Shown here piece after piece: positions 1 to 8,907 of a stretch of 16,923 nt of DNA. Both the position numbers and the translations under genes were made by a program. The stretch lies in assembly GCF_008831285.2 (NCBI RefSeq), contig NW_022204561.1, positions 1 through 16,923 of the forward strand, given 5' to 3'. The notes below the pieces were generated by a model. That model was not told the origin of the DNA, made no database searches, and saw only the letters and a program-made list of their open reading frames with translations. Position 1 is the first letter of the stretch; each line of letters opens with the position of its first letter. The DNA is from Nymphaea colorata. Its lineage: Eukaryota; Streptophyta; Magnoliopsida; Nymphaeales; Nymphaeaceae.

Positions 1-341
1 TTCGATTTTGTAAATTCCTTTGGTTTGTATGGATTTTCTGGACTGGGGATTTATATTTTAAAATTCACAGCACATTCTAAATATGCATTCGACATCGTGA
101 CTAGATATGTTGAGTCCTCCTTTCTATCTTCTTGTTCAAAATCTTGAATCCAACATCCTTGACCGGATTAGATGAGACCTCTGATCCTAACCTTAGGTGG
201 AAATCCGAAATTCAACATCATAGACCGAATCAGATGAGACCTCTGATCCATATCGTAGATGAAATCTTGAAATATTTTGGATGTGTCTCATACTTTGCTT
301 AAACTTTGTTAAATTCTCAAGTTTGTCAATGCATCTCAACT
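1..341 (+). repeat. Monomer 1, type A (alpha class)
   Basis: Short alpha monomer with TTTCTGGACTGG, CTTAGGTGG and CATATCGTAGATG. It is 341 bp against the usual 346; the five missing bases are one in CAGCAC, one in CGTGACT, one in AAACTTTG and two in GCATCTCAAC. Its 5' edge coincides with the window edge by choice of phase. Confidence 0.9.
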
Positions 342-705
342 TTCGATTTTGTAAATTCCATTGGTTTGTTGGAATTTTTCAAATGGTTTTTAAACATGTC
401 TAGACTGGGATTTATATTTTTAAATTCACAGACATTCAAAATATTCGTTCGACATCCTTGACTGGATAAGTTGAGACCTCCTTTCTATCTGCTTGTTCAA
501 AATTTTGAATCCAACATCCTAAACCGGATTAGATGAGACCTCTGATCCTGACCTTTGGTCGAAATACCAAATCCAACATCATAGAGCGGATCAGATGAGA
601 CCTCTGATCCATATCATAGATGAAATCTTGAAATATTTTTGATGTGTCTCATACTTTTCTTAAATCATTGTTAAATTTTCAAGTTTGTCAATGCACCTCT
701 CAACT
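342..705 (+). repeat. Monomer 2, type B (beta class)
   Basis: Type B markers: AAATGGTTTTTAAAC, AAATATTCGTTCG, CCTTTGGTCG, ATAGAGCGGATC and TAAATCATTG. 364 bp against the usual 367. Contains the perfect 8-bp dyad at 588-610. Confidence 0.9.
588..610. repeat. Perfect inverted repeat, 8-bp arms (exemplar in monomer 2)
   Basis: GGATCAGA and TCTGATCC are exact reverse complements separated by the 7-nt spacer TGAGACC. The same dyad recurs in most beta, gamma and delta monomers; delta copies have spacer TGAGTCC. Alpha monomers read GAATCAGA and have an imperfect stem; several C and K copies read GGATCAAA and also break it. The neighbouring subrepeat has GGATTAGA, one mismatch. Confidence 0.85.
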
Positions 706-1069
706 TTCGATTTTGTAAATTCCATTGGTTGTAGGAATTTTTCAAATGATTTTTAACATGTCTAGACTGGGGATTATATTTTTAAATTCACAGGCACATT
801 CAAAATATGCGTACGACATCCTTGACTGGATAAGTTGAGGCCTCCTTTCTATCTGCTTGTTCAAAATTTTGAATCCAACATCCTAAACTGGATTAGATGA
901 GACCTCTGATCCTAACCTTAGGTCGAAATCCCAAATTCAACATCATAGACCGGATCAAATGAGACCTCTGATCCGTATCATAGTTGAGATCTTGAAATAT
1001 TTTGGACGTGTTTAGTACTTTTCTTAAATCTTTGTTAAATTGTCAAGTTTATCAATGCACCTCTCAACT
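706..1069 (+). repeat. Monomer 3, type C (beta class)
   Basis: Type C markers: GTAGGAATTT, GCGTACGACATCC, CTAAACTGG, CATAGTTGAG, GACGTGTTTAGTAC and AAATTGTCAAG. 364 bp, three single-base deletions relative to other C copies. Confidence 0.9.
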
Positions 1070-1435
1070 TTCAATTTTGTAAATTCCATTGGTTTGTATG
1101 AATTTTCAAAATGATTTTAAACATGGTCTGGACTGGGGATTTATATTTTAAAATTTTCAACCGCATGCAAAATATGCATTCGACATCCTTGACTGGATAA
1201 GTTGAATTCCTATTGTATCTGCTTGTTCAAAATCTTGAATCCAACATCCTAAACCGGATTTGATGAGACCTCTGATCCTGACCTTAGGACAAAATAACAA
1301 ATCCAACATCATAGACCGGATCAGATGAGACCTCTGATCCATATCATATATGAGATCTTGAAATATTTTGGATGTGAATCATACTTTTCTTAAATCTTTG
1401 TTAAATTCTCAAGTTTATCAATGCTCTTCTCAACT
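1070..1435 (+). repeat. Monomer 4, type D (gamma class)
   Basis: Gamma monomer starting with TTCAATTTTG, with TTTTCAACCGCATGC, GGATTTGATGAG, AGGACAAAATAAC and an ATGCTCTTCTCAAC end. It reads CATCATAGACC where the D copies of HOR2 and HOR3 read CATCAGAGACC. Confidence 0.9.
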
Positions 1436-1794
1436 TTCGATTTTGTAAATTCCATTGGTTTGTATGAATTTTCAAAATGATTTTAAACATGTTCTAGACT
1501 GAGGATTTATATTTTAAAATTCACAGCCACATTCAAAATATGCATTCGACATCCTAGACTTGATAAGTTGATGCCTCTTTCTATCTGCATGTTCAAATCT
1601 TGAATCCAACATCTTGTACCGGATTAGATGAGACTTCTGATCCTGACCTTAGGTCGAAAAACCAAATCCAACATCATAGGCTGGATCAGATGAGTCCTCT
1701 GATCCATATCTTAGATATGATCTTGAAATATTTTGGATTTGTCTCATACTTTTCTTAAATTTTTGTTAAAAGTTTATCAATGCACCTCTCAACT
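1436..1794 (+). repeat. Monomer 5, type E (delta class)
   Basis: Delta monomer: CTAGACTTGATAAG, TTGATGCCTC, CATCTTGTACCGG, GAGACTTCTG, ATAGGCTGGATC and CTTAGATATGATC. 359 bp against 361. It carries the odd palindrome GACCTTAGGTC at 1645-1655. Confidence 0.9.
1645..1655. repeat. Odd-centred 11-bp palindrome (exemplar in monomer 5)
   Basis: GACCTTAGGTC is symmetric around its central T: five bases on each side pair. It lies between the two GATGAGACCTCTGATCC-like blocks and is intact in most E, I and M copies. C and K have AACCTTAGGTC, B has GACCTTTGGTC, and F has AACATTAGGTGG. Confidence 0.75.
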
Positions 1795-2137
1795 TTCGAT
1801 TTTGTAAATTCCTTTGGTTTGTATGGATTTTCTGGACTGGGATTTATATTTTAAAATTCACAGCCACATTCTAAATATGCATTCGACATCGTAGACTAGA
1901 TATGTTGAGTCCTCCTTTCTATCTTCTTCTTCAAAATCTTGAATCCAACATCCTTGACCGGATTAGAAGAGACCTCTGATCCTAACATTAGGTGGAAATC
2001 CGAAATTAACATCATAGACCGAATCAGATGAGACTCTGATCCATATCATAGATGAAATCTTGAAATATTTTGGATGTGTTTCATACTTTTCTTAAACCTT
2101 TGTTAAATTCTCAAGTTTGTCAATGCATCTCTCAACT
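1795..2137 (+). repeat. Monomer 6, type F (alpha class)
   Basis: Short alpha monomer distinguished from A by AGAAGAGACC and AACATTAGG, with TCTTCTTCTTC in the middle. 343 bp against 346. Confidence 0.9.
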
Positions 2138-2507
2138 TTCGATTTTGTAAATTCCATTGGTTTGTATGAATTTTCAAAATGATTTTAAACATGGTCTGGA
2201 CTGGGGATTTATATTTTAAAATTTTCAACCGCATGCAAAATATGCATTCGAGATCCTGACTGGATAAGTTGAATTCTCTATTGTATCTGCTTGTTCAAAA
2301 TCTTGAATCCAACATCCTAAACCGGATTGGATGAGACCTCTGATCCTGACCTTAGGACAAAAACAAATCCAACATCAGAGACACGAGACCGATCAGATGA
2401 GACCTCTGATCCATATCATATATGAGATCTTGAAATATTTTGGATGTGAATCATACTTTTCTTAAATCTTTGTTAAATTCTCAACTTTATCAATGCACCT
2501 CTCAACT
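2138..2507 (+). repeat. Monomer 7, type G (gamma class), with small local insertion
   Basis: Gamma monomer with ATTCGAGATCC, GGATTGGATGAG and a GCACCTCTCAAC end. It is 370 bp, the longest in the window. Near 2381-2390 it reads GAGACACGAGACC where other G copies read GAGACCGG, a net gain of about six bases that creates a small direct repeat of GAGAC. Confidence 0.88.
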
Positions 2508-2643
2508 TTCGATTTTGTAAATTCCATTGGTTTGTATGAATTTAAAATGATTTTAAACATGGTCTAGACTGAGGATTTATATTTTAAAATTCACAGCCAC
2601 GTTCAAATATAAATTCTCAAGTTTATCAATGCTCTTCTCAACT
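2508..2643 (+). repeat. Monomer 8, type H (truncated hybrid)
   Basis: Only 136 bp. The first ~100 bp match the start of a delta monomer (CTAGACTGAGG, ATTCACAGCCAC). After CAAATAT it jumps to AAATTCTCAAG and a gamma-type ATGCTCTTCTCAAC end. About 228 bp of the monomer centre are missing. Confidence 0.92.
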
Positions 2644-3008
2644 TTCGATTTTGTAAATTCCATTGGTTTGTTTGAATTTTCGAAATGATTTTAAACATGT
2701 TCTAGACTGAGGATTTTTATTTTAAAATTCACAGCCACATTCAAAATATGCATTCAACATCCTAGACTTGATAAGTTGAGGCCTCCTTTCTATCTGCTTG
2801 TTCAAATCTTGAATCCAACATCCTGAACCGGATTAGATGAGACTTCTGATCCCGACCTTAGGTCGAAAAACCGAATCCAACATCATAGGCTGGATCAGAT
2901 GAGTCCTCTGATCCATATCTTAAATATGATCTTGAAATATTTTGGATTTGTCTCATACTTTTCTTAAATTTTTGTTAAGTTCTCAAGTTATCAATGTACC
3001 TCTCAACT
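2644..3008 (+). repeat. Monomer 9, type I (delta class)
   Basis: Delta monomer with TTTGAATTTTCGAAATG, GGATTTTTATTTT, GCATTCAACATCC, CTGAACCGG, GATCCCGACC, CTTAAATATGATC and GTTAAGTTCTC. It ends ATGTACCTC, a variant shared with monomer 37 of HOR3. Confidence 0.9.
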
Positions 3009-3352
3009 TTCGATTTTGTAAATTCCTTGGTTTGTATGGATTTTATCGACTGGGGATTTATATTTTAAAATTCACAGCCACATTCTAAATATGCATTCGA
3101 CATCGTAGACTAGATATGTTGAGTCCTCATTTTCTATCTGCTGTTCAAAATTTTGAATCCAACATCCTTGACCGGATTAGATGAGACCTCTGATCCTGAC
3201 CTTAGGTGGAAATCCGAAATCCAACATCATAGACCGAATCAGATGAGACATCTGATCCATATCATAGATGAAATCTTGAAATATGTTGGATGTGTTTCAT
3301 ACTTTTCTTAAACCTTTGTTAAATTCTGAGTTTGTCAATGCAGCTCTCAACT
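3009..3352 (+). repeat. Monomer 10, type J (alpha class)
   Basis: Alpha monomer marked by TTTATCGACTGG, AAATATGTTGG, GAGACATCTG and a GCAGCTCTC end. 344 bp. Shares GTCCTCAT and the CTGACC/TCCAAC centre with monomer 38. Confidence 0.9.
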
Positions 3353-3717
3353 TTCGATTTTTTAAATTCCATTGGTTTGTTGGAATTTTTCAAATGATTT
3401 TTAAACATGTCTAGATGGGGATTTATATTTTTAAATTCACAGGCACATTCAAAATATGCGTACGACATCCTTGACTGGATAAGTTGAGGCCTCTTTCTAT
3501 CTGCTTGTTCAAAATTTTGAATCCAACATCCTAAACTGGATTAGATGAGACCTCTGATCCTAACCTTAGGTCGAAATCCCAAATTCAACCTCGTAGACCG
3601 GATCAAATGAGACCTCTGATCCGTATCATAGATGAGATCTTGAAATATTTTGGACGTGTTTAGTACTTTTCTTAAATCTTTGTTAAATTGTCAAGTTTAT
3701 CAATGCACCTCTCAACT
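3353..3717 (+). repeat. Monomer 11, type K (beta class)
   Basis: Beta monomer related to C, distinguished by TTCAACCTCGTAGACC, CATAGATGAG and an initial TTTTTTAAATTCC. 365 bp. Confidence 0.9.
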
Positions 3718-4083
3718 TTCAATTTGTAAATTCCATTGGTTTGTATGAATTTTTCAAAATGATTTTAAACATGTCTGGACTGGGGATTTATATTTTAAAA
3801 TTTTCAACCGCATGCAAAATATGCATTCGACATCCTTGACTGGATAAGTTGAATCCTCTATTCTATATGCTTGTTCAAAATATTGAATCCAACATCCTAA
3901 ACCGGATCGGATGAGACCTCTGATCCTGACCTTAGGACGGAATAAACAAATCCAACATCATAGACCAGATCAGATGAGACCTCTGATCCATATCATAGAT
4001 GAGATCTTGAAATATTTTGGATGTGAATCATACTTTTCTTAAATCTTGTTAAATTCTCAAGTTTATAAATGCTCTTCTCAACT
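3718..4083 (+). repeat. Monomer 12, type L (gamma class)
   Basis: Gamma monomer with TCTATTCTATATGC, AAATATTGAATCC, GGATCGGATGAG, AGGACGGAATAAAC, ATAGACCAGATC and TTTATAAATGCTC near its end. Confidence 0.9.
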
Positions 4084-4443
4084 TTCGATTTTGTAAATTC
4101 CATGGTTTGTATGAATTTTCAAAATGATTTTTAACATGTTCTAGACTGAGGATTTATATTTTGAAATTCACAGCCACATTCAAAATATGCGTTCGACATC
4201 CTAGACTTGATAAGTTGAGGCTCTTTTCTATCTGCATGTTCCAAAATCTTGAATCCAGCATCTTGTACCGGATTAGATGAGACTTCTGATCCTGACCTTA
4301 GGTCGAAAAACCAAATCCAACATCATAGGCTGGATCAGATGAGTCCTCTGATCCATATCTTAGATATGATCTTGAATATTTTCGATTTGTCTCATACTTT
4401 TCTTAAATTTTTGTTAAAAAGTTTATCAATGCACCTCTCAACT
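4084..4443 (+). repeat. Monomer 13, type M (delta class)
   Basis: Delta monomer with ATATTTTGAAATTC, GCGTTCGACATCC, TCCAGCATCTTG and a TTTTCGATTTG segment. 360 bp. It closes HOR1. Confidence 0.9.
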
Positions 4444-4789
4444 TTCGATTTTGTAAATTCCTTTGGTTTGTATGGATTTTCTGGACTGGGGATTTATATT
4501 TTAAAATTCACAGTCACATTCTAAATATGCATTCGACATCGTAGACTAGATATGTTGAGTCCTCCTTTCTATCTTCTTGTTCAAAATCTTGAATCCAACA
4601 TCCTTGACCGGATTAGATGAGACCTCTGATCCTAACCTTAGGTGGAAATCCGAAATTCAACATCATAGACCGAATCAGATGAGACCTCTGATCCATATCG
4701 TAGATGAAATCTTGAAATATTTTGGATGTGTCTCATACTTTGCTTAAACCTTTGTTAAATTCTCAAGTTTGTCAATGCATCTCTCAACT
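4444..4789 (+). repeat. Monomer 14, type A (alpha class)
   Basis: Full-length 346-bp A monomer opening HOR2. It matches monomer 1 almost base for base once monomer 1's small deletions are allowed for, but reads CAGTCACATTC. It has the ACTTTGCTTA variant. Confidence 0.92.
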
Positions 4790-5155
4790 TTCGATTTTGT
4801 AAATTCCATTGGTTTGTTGGAATTTTTCAAATGGTTTTTAAACATGTCTAGACTGGGGATTTATATTTTTAAATTCACAGGCACATTCAAAATATTCGTT
4901 CGACATCCTTGACTGGATAAGTTGAGACCTCCTTTCTATCTGCTTGTTCAAAATTTTGAATCCAACATCCTAAACCGGATTAGATGAGACCTCTGATCCT
5001 GACCTTTGGTCGAAATACCAAATCCAACATCATAGAGCGGATCAGATGAGACCTCTGATCCATATCATAGATGAAATCTTGAATATTTTTGATGTGTCTC
5101 ATACTTTTCTTAAATCATTGTTAAATTTTCAAGTTTGTCAATGCACCTCTCAACT
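4790..5155 (+). repeat. Monomer 15, type B (beta class)
   Basis: B markers AAATGGTTTTTAAAC, AAATATTCGTTCG and ATAGAGCGGATC. 366 bp, with one base missing in CTTGAATATTTTT. Confidence 0.9.
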
Positions 5156-5521
5156 TTCGATTTTGTAAATTCCATTGGTTTGTAGGAATTTTTCAAATGA
5201 TTTTTAGACATGTCTAGACTGGGGATTTATATTTTTAAATTCACAGGCACATTCAAAATATGCGTACGACATCCTTGACTGGATAAGTTGAGGCCTCCTT
5301 TCTATCTGCTTGTTCAAAATTTTGAATCCACATCCTAAACTGGATTAGATGAGACCTCTGATCCTAACCTTAGGTCGAAATCCCAAATTCAACATCATAG
5401 ACCGGATCAAATGAGACCTTTGATCCGTATCATAGTTGAGATCTTGAAATATTTTGGACGTGTTTAGTACTTTTCTTAAATCTTTGTTAAATTGTCAAGT
5501 TTATCAATGCACCTCTCAACT
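5156..5521 (+). repeat. Monomer 16, type C (beta class)
   Basis: C markers GTAGGAATTT, GCGTACGAC, CATAGTTGAG and GTTTAGTAC. 366 bp; one base is missing in GAATCCACATCC. It reads ACCTTTGATCCG where other C copies read ACCTCTGATCCG. Confidence 0.9.
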
Positions 5522-5888
5522 TTCAATTTTGTAAATTCCATTGGTTTGTATGAATTTTGAAAATGATTTTAAACATGGTTTGGACTGGGGATTTATATTT
5601 TAAAATTTTCAACTGCATGCAAAATATGCATTCGACATCCTTGACTGGATAAGTTGAATTCTCTATTGTATCTGCTTGTTCAAAATCTTGAATCCAACAT
5701 CCTAAACCGGATTTGATGAGACCTCTGATCCTGACCTTAGGACAAAATAACAAATCCAACATCAGAGACCGGATCAGATGAGACCTCTGATCCATATCAT
5801 ATATGAGATCTTGAAATATTTTGGATGTGAATCATACTTTTCTTAAATCTTTGTTAAATTCTCAAGTTTATCAATGCTCTTCTCAACT
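5522..5888 (+). repeat. Monomer 17, type D (gamma class)
   Basis: Full-length 367-bp D monomer: TTCAATTTTG start, GGATTTGATGAG, AGGACAAAATAAC, CATCAGAGACC, ATGCTCTTCTC end. It reads CAACTGCATGC where other gamma copies read CAACCGCATGC. Confidence 0.9.
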
Positions 5889-6249
5889 TTCGATTTTGTA
5901 AATTCCATTGGTTTGTATGAATTTTCAAAATGGTTTTAAACATGTTCTAGACTGAGGATTTAAATTTTAAAATTCACAGCCACATTCAAAATATGCATTC
6001 GACATCCTAGACTTGATAAGTTGATGCCTCTTTTCTATCTGCATGTTCAAAATCTTGAATCCAACATCTTGTACCGGATTAGATGAGACTTCTGATCCTG
6101 ACCTTAGTCGAAAAACCAAATCCAACATCATAGGCTGGATCAGATGAGTCCTCTGATCCATATCTTAGATATGATCTTGAAATATTTTGGATTTGTCTCA
6201 TACTTTTCTTAAATTTTTATTAAAAAGTTTATCAATGCACCTCTCAACT
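5889..6249 (+). repeat. Monomer 18, type E (delta class)
   Basis: E markers TTGATGCCTC, CATCTTGTACCGG and ATAGGCTGGATC. 361 bp. CCTTAGTCG has lost one G of the usual CCTTAGGTCG, breaking the odd palindrome in this copy. Confidence 0.9.
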
Positions 6250-6594
6250 TTCGATTTTGTAAATTCCTTTGGTTTGTATGGATTTTCTGGACTGGGGATT
6301 TATATTTTAAAATTCACAGCCACATTCTAAATATGCATTCGACATCGTAGACTAGATATGTTGAGTCCTCCTTTCTATCTTCTTGTTCAAAATCTTGAAT
6401 CCAACATCCTTGACCGGATTAGAAGAGACCTCTGATCCTAACATTAGGTGGAAATCCGAAATTCAACATCATAGACCGAATCAGATGAGACCTCTGATCC
6501 ATATCATAGATGAAATCTTGAAATATTTTGGATGTGTTTCATACTTTCTTAAACCTTTGTTAAATTCTCAAGTTTGTCAATGCATCTCTCAACT
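6250..6594 (+). repeat. Monomer 19, type F (alpha class)
   Basis: F markers AGAAGAGACC and AACATTAGG. It carries TCTTCTTGTTC like type A, unlike the TCTTCTTCTTC of monomers 6, 34 and 42. 345 bp. Confidence 0.9.
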
Positions 6595-6961
6595 TTCGAT
6601 TTTGTAAATTCCATTGGTTTGTATGAATTTTCAAAATGATTTTAAACATGGTCTAGACTGGGGATTTATATTTTAAAATTTTCAACCACATGCAAAATAT
6701 GCATTCGAGATCCTTGACTGGATAAGTTGAATTCTCTATTGTATCTGCTTGTTCAAAATCTTGAATCCAACATCCTAAACCGGATTGGATGAGACCTCTG
6801 ATCCTGACCTTAGGACAAAATAACAAATCCAACATCAGAGACCGGATCAGATGAGACCTCTGATCCATATCATATATGAGATCTTGAAATATTTTGGATG
6901 TGAATCATACTTTTCTTAAATCTTTGTTAAATTCTCAAGTTTATCAATGCACCTCTCAACT
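6595..6961 (+). repeat. Monomer 20, type G (gamma class)
   Basis: G markers ATTCGAGATCC, GGATTGGATGAG, CATCAGAGACC and GCACCTCTC end. It reads CAACCACATGC instead of CAACCGCATGC. Full-length 367 bp. Confidence 0.9.
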
Positions 6962-7100
6962 TTCGATTTTGTAAATTCCATTGGTTTGTATGAATTTTCA
7001 AAATGATTTTAAACATGGTCTAGACTGAGGATTTATATTTTAAAATTCACAGCCACGTTCAAAATATAAATTCTCAAGTTTATCAATGCTCTTCTCAACT
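6962..7100 (+). repeat. Monomer 21, type H (truncated hybrid)
   Basis: 139 bp. Delta-like 5' part (CTAGACTGAGG, CAGCCACGTTC) joined at AAAATATAAATTCTC to a gamma-like 3' end (ATGCTCTTCTC). The same junction occurs in monomers 8, 36 and 44. Confidence 0.93.
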
Positions 7101-7466
7101 TTCGATTTTGTAAATTCCATTGGTTTGTTTGAATTTTCGAAATGATTTTAAACATGTTCTAGACTAAGGATTTTTATTTTAAAATTCACAGCCACATTCA
7201 AAATATGCATTCAACATCCTAGACTTGATAAGTTGAGGCCTCCTTTCTATCTGCTTGGTCAAATCTTGAATCCAACATCCTGAACCGGATTAGATGAGAC
7301 TTCTGATCCCGACCTTAGGTCGAAAAACCGAATCCAACATCATAGGCTGGATCAGATGAGTCCTCTGATCCATATCTTAAATATGATCTTGAAATATTTT
7401 GGATTTGTCTCATACTTATCTTAAATTTTTGTTAAGTTCTCAAGTTTATCAATGCACCTCTCAACT
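7101..7466 (+). repeat. Monomer 22, type I (delta class)
   Basis: I markers TTTTCGAAATG, GATTTTTATTTT, GCATTCAACATCC, GATCCCGACC and GTTAAGTTCTC. Ends ATGCACCTC, unlike monomers 9 and 37. 366 bp. Confidence 0.9.
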
Positions 7467-7812
7467 TTCGATTTTGTAAATTCCTTTGGTTTGTATGGAT
7501 TTTATCGACTGGGGATTTATATTTTAAAATTCACAGCCACATTCTAAATATGCATTCGACATCGTACACTAGATATGTTGAGTCCTCCTTTCTATTTTCT
7601 TGTTCAAAATCTTGAATCCAACATCCTTGACCGGATTAGATGAGACCTCTGATCCTAACCTTAGGTGGAAATCCGAAATTCAACATCATAGACCGAATCA
7701 GATGAAACCTCTGATCCATATCATAGATGAAATCTTGAAATATGTTGGATGTGTTTCATACTTTACTTAAACCTTTGTTAAATTCTGAAGTTTGTCAATG
7801 CAGCTCTCAACT
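7467..7812 (+). repeat. Monomer 23, type J with A-like centre (alpha class)
   Basis: J markers are present at both ends: TTTATCGACTGG near 7500 and AAATATGTTGG with GCAGCTCTC after 7738. From about 7588 to 7709 it matches type A instead (CCTCCTTTCTATTTTCTTG, CCTAACC, ACCTCTG), including the TATTTTCTTG variant of monomer 27. Confidence 0.88.
7588..7709. other. Conversion-like A-type tract inside J monomer 23
   Basis: Diagnostic bases switch from J to A near 7588 (CCTCCTT instead of CCTCATT) and back to J between 7709 and 7741 (AAATATGTTGG). Length and phase of the monomer are unchanged. This fits a short gene-conversion tract, though an older variant is also possible. Confidence 0.65.
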
Positions 7813-8178
7813 TTCGATTTTGTAAATTCCATTGGTTTGTAGGAATTTTTCAAATGATTTTTAAACATGTCTAGACTAGGGATTTATATTTTTAAATTCA
7901 CAGGCACATTCAAAATATGCGTACGACATCCTTGACTGGATAAGTTGAGGCCTCCTTTCTATCTGCTTGTTCAAAATTTTGAATCCAACATCCTAAACTG
8001 GATTAGATGAGACCTCTGATCCTAACCTTAGGTCGAAATCCCAATTCAACCTCGTAGACCGGATCAAATGAGACCTCTGATCCGTATCATAGATGAGATC
8101 TTGAAATATTTTGGACGTGTTTAGTACTTTTCTTAAATCTTTGTTAAATTGTCAAGTTTATCAATGCACCTCTCAACT
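7813..8178 (+). repeat. Monomer 24, type K with C-like start (beta class)
   Basis: K is identified by CAACCTCGTAGACC and CATAGATGAG in the second half. The 5' end reads TTTTGTAAATTCC and TTTGTAGGAAT as in type C, rather than the T-rich start and TTTGTTGGAAT of monomers 11 and 39. Confidence 0.87.
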
Positions 8179-8545
8179 TTCAATTTTGTAAATTCCATTG
8201 GTTTGTATGAATTTTCAAAATGATTTTAAACATGGTCTGGACTGGGGATTTATATTTTAAAATTTTCAACCGCATGCAAAATATGCATTCGACATCCTTG
8301 ACTGGATAAGTTGAATTCTCTATTGTATCTGCTTGTTCAAAATCTTGAATCCAACATCCTAAACCGGATTGGAAGAGACCTCTGATCCTGACCTTAGGAC
8401 AAAATAACAAATCCAACATCAGAGACCGGATCAGATGAGACCTCTGATCCATATCATATATGAGATCTTGAAATATTTTGGATGTGAATCATACTTTTCT
8501 TAAATCTTTGTTAAATTCTCAAGTTTATAAATGCTCTTCTCAACT
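8179..8545 (+). repeat. Monomer 25, L position with D/G-like body (gamma class)
   Basis: It occupies the L slot and ends with the L-specific TTTATAAATGCTC. Its body carries D/G markers: TCTATTGTATCTGC, AATCTTGAATCC, GGATTGG, AGGACAAAATAAC, CATCAGAGACC and CATATATGAG, instead of L's own. It uniquely reads GGAAGAGACC. 367 bp. Confidence 0.87.
8315..8461. other. Conversion-like D/G-type tract inside L monomer 25
   Basis: L-specific bases are replaced by D/G ones from TCTATTGTATCTGC to CATATATGAG, while the 3' end of the monomer (TTTATAAATGCTC) remains L. A gamma-class donor from elsewhere in the array is the simplest source. Confidence 0.65.
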
Positions 8546-8907
8546 TTCGATTTTGTAAATTCCATTGGTTTGTATGAATTTTCAAAATGATTTTAAACAT
8601 GTTCTAGACTGAGGATTTATATTTTGAAATTCACAGCCACATTCAAAATATGCATTCGACATCCTAGACTTGATAAGTTGAGGCCTCTTTTCTATATGCA
8701 TGTTCAAAATCTTGAATCCAACATCTTGTACCGGATTAGATGAGACTTCTGATCCTGACCTTAGGTCGAAAAACCAAATCCAACATCATAGGCTGGATCA
8801 GATGAGTCCTCTGATCCATATCTTAGATATGATCTTGAAATATTTTCGATTTGTCTCATACTTTTCTTAAATTTTTGTTAAAAAGTTTATCAATGCACCT
8901 CTCAACT
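8546..8907 (+). repeat. Monomer 26, type M (delta class)
   Basis: M markers ATATTTTGAAATTC and TTTTCGATTTG. It reads GCATTCGAC and TCCAACATC like type E, where monomers 13, 41 and 49 read GCGTTCGAC and TCCAGCATC. 362 bp. Confidence 0.9.

Larger units (their letters stand above)
1..4443 (+). repeat. Higher-order repeat unit HOR1, 13 monomers (A-M)
   Basis: Thirteen monomers in the order A B C D E F G H I J K L M. At 4444 the sequence returns to type A and then repeats the same order. This copy is 23 bp shorter than the 4466 bp sum of the usual monomer lengths, almost entirely through scattered one- or two-base deletions. It shares its J, K, L and M variants with HOR3 rather than with the adjacent HOR2. 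Confidence 0.93.
4444..8907 (+). repeat. Higher-order repeat unit HOR2, 13 monomers (A-M)
   Basis: Same thirteen-monomer order as HOR1, 4464 bp long, with only a few single-base deletions. Its J-K-L segment (7467-8545) differs from HOR1 and HOR3: J carries an A-like centre, K begins like C, and the body of L resembles D/G. This looks like a variant HOR or one altered by conversion from paralogous positions. Confidence 0.93.

Noticed and set aside
342-705. Possible CENP-B box at TTCGTTCGACATCC in B monomers
   Set aside because: The start fits TTCGNNNNA, but the required CGGG portion is absent (TCCT instead). No other segment that I examined matches NTTCGNNNNANNCGGGN.
2508-2643. Transposon insertion or excision as the cause of the short H monomer
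   Set aside because: There is no target-site duplication, terminal inverted repeat or foreign sequence at the junction. A deletion by recombination between monomers explains it.
4249-4524. A 91-codon plus-strand reading frame crossing the M-A monomer boundary, and similar plus-strand frames at 6383-6607, 14195-14398 and 16722-16913
   Set aside because: These frames span monomer junctions, differ between equivalent copies through single-base indels, and resemble no known protein. They are chance open frames in AT-rich repeat DNA.
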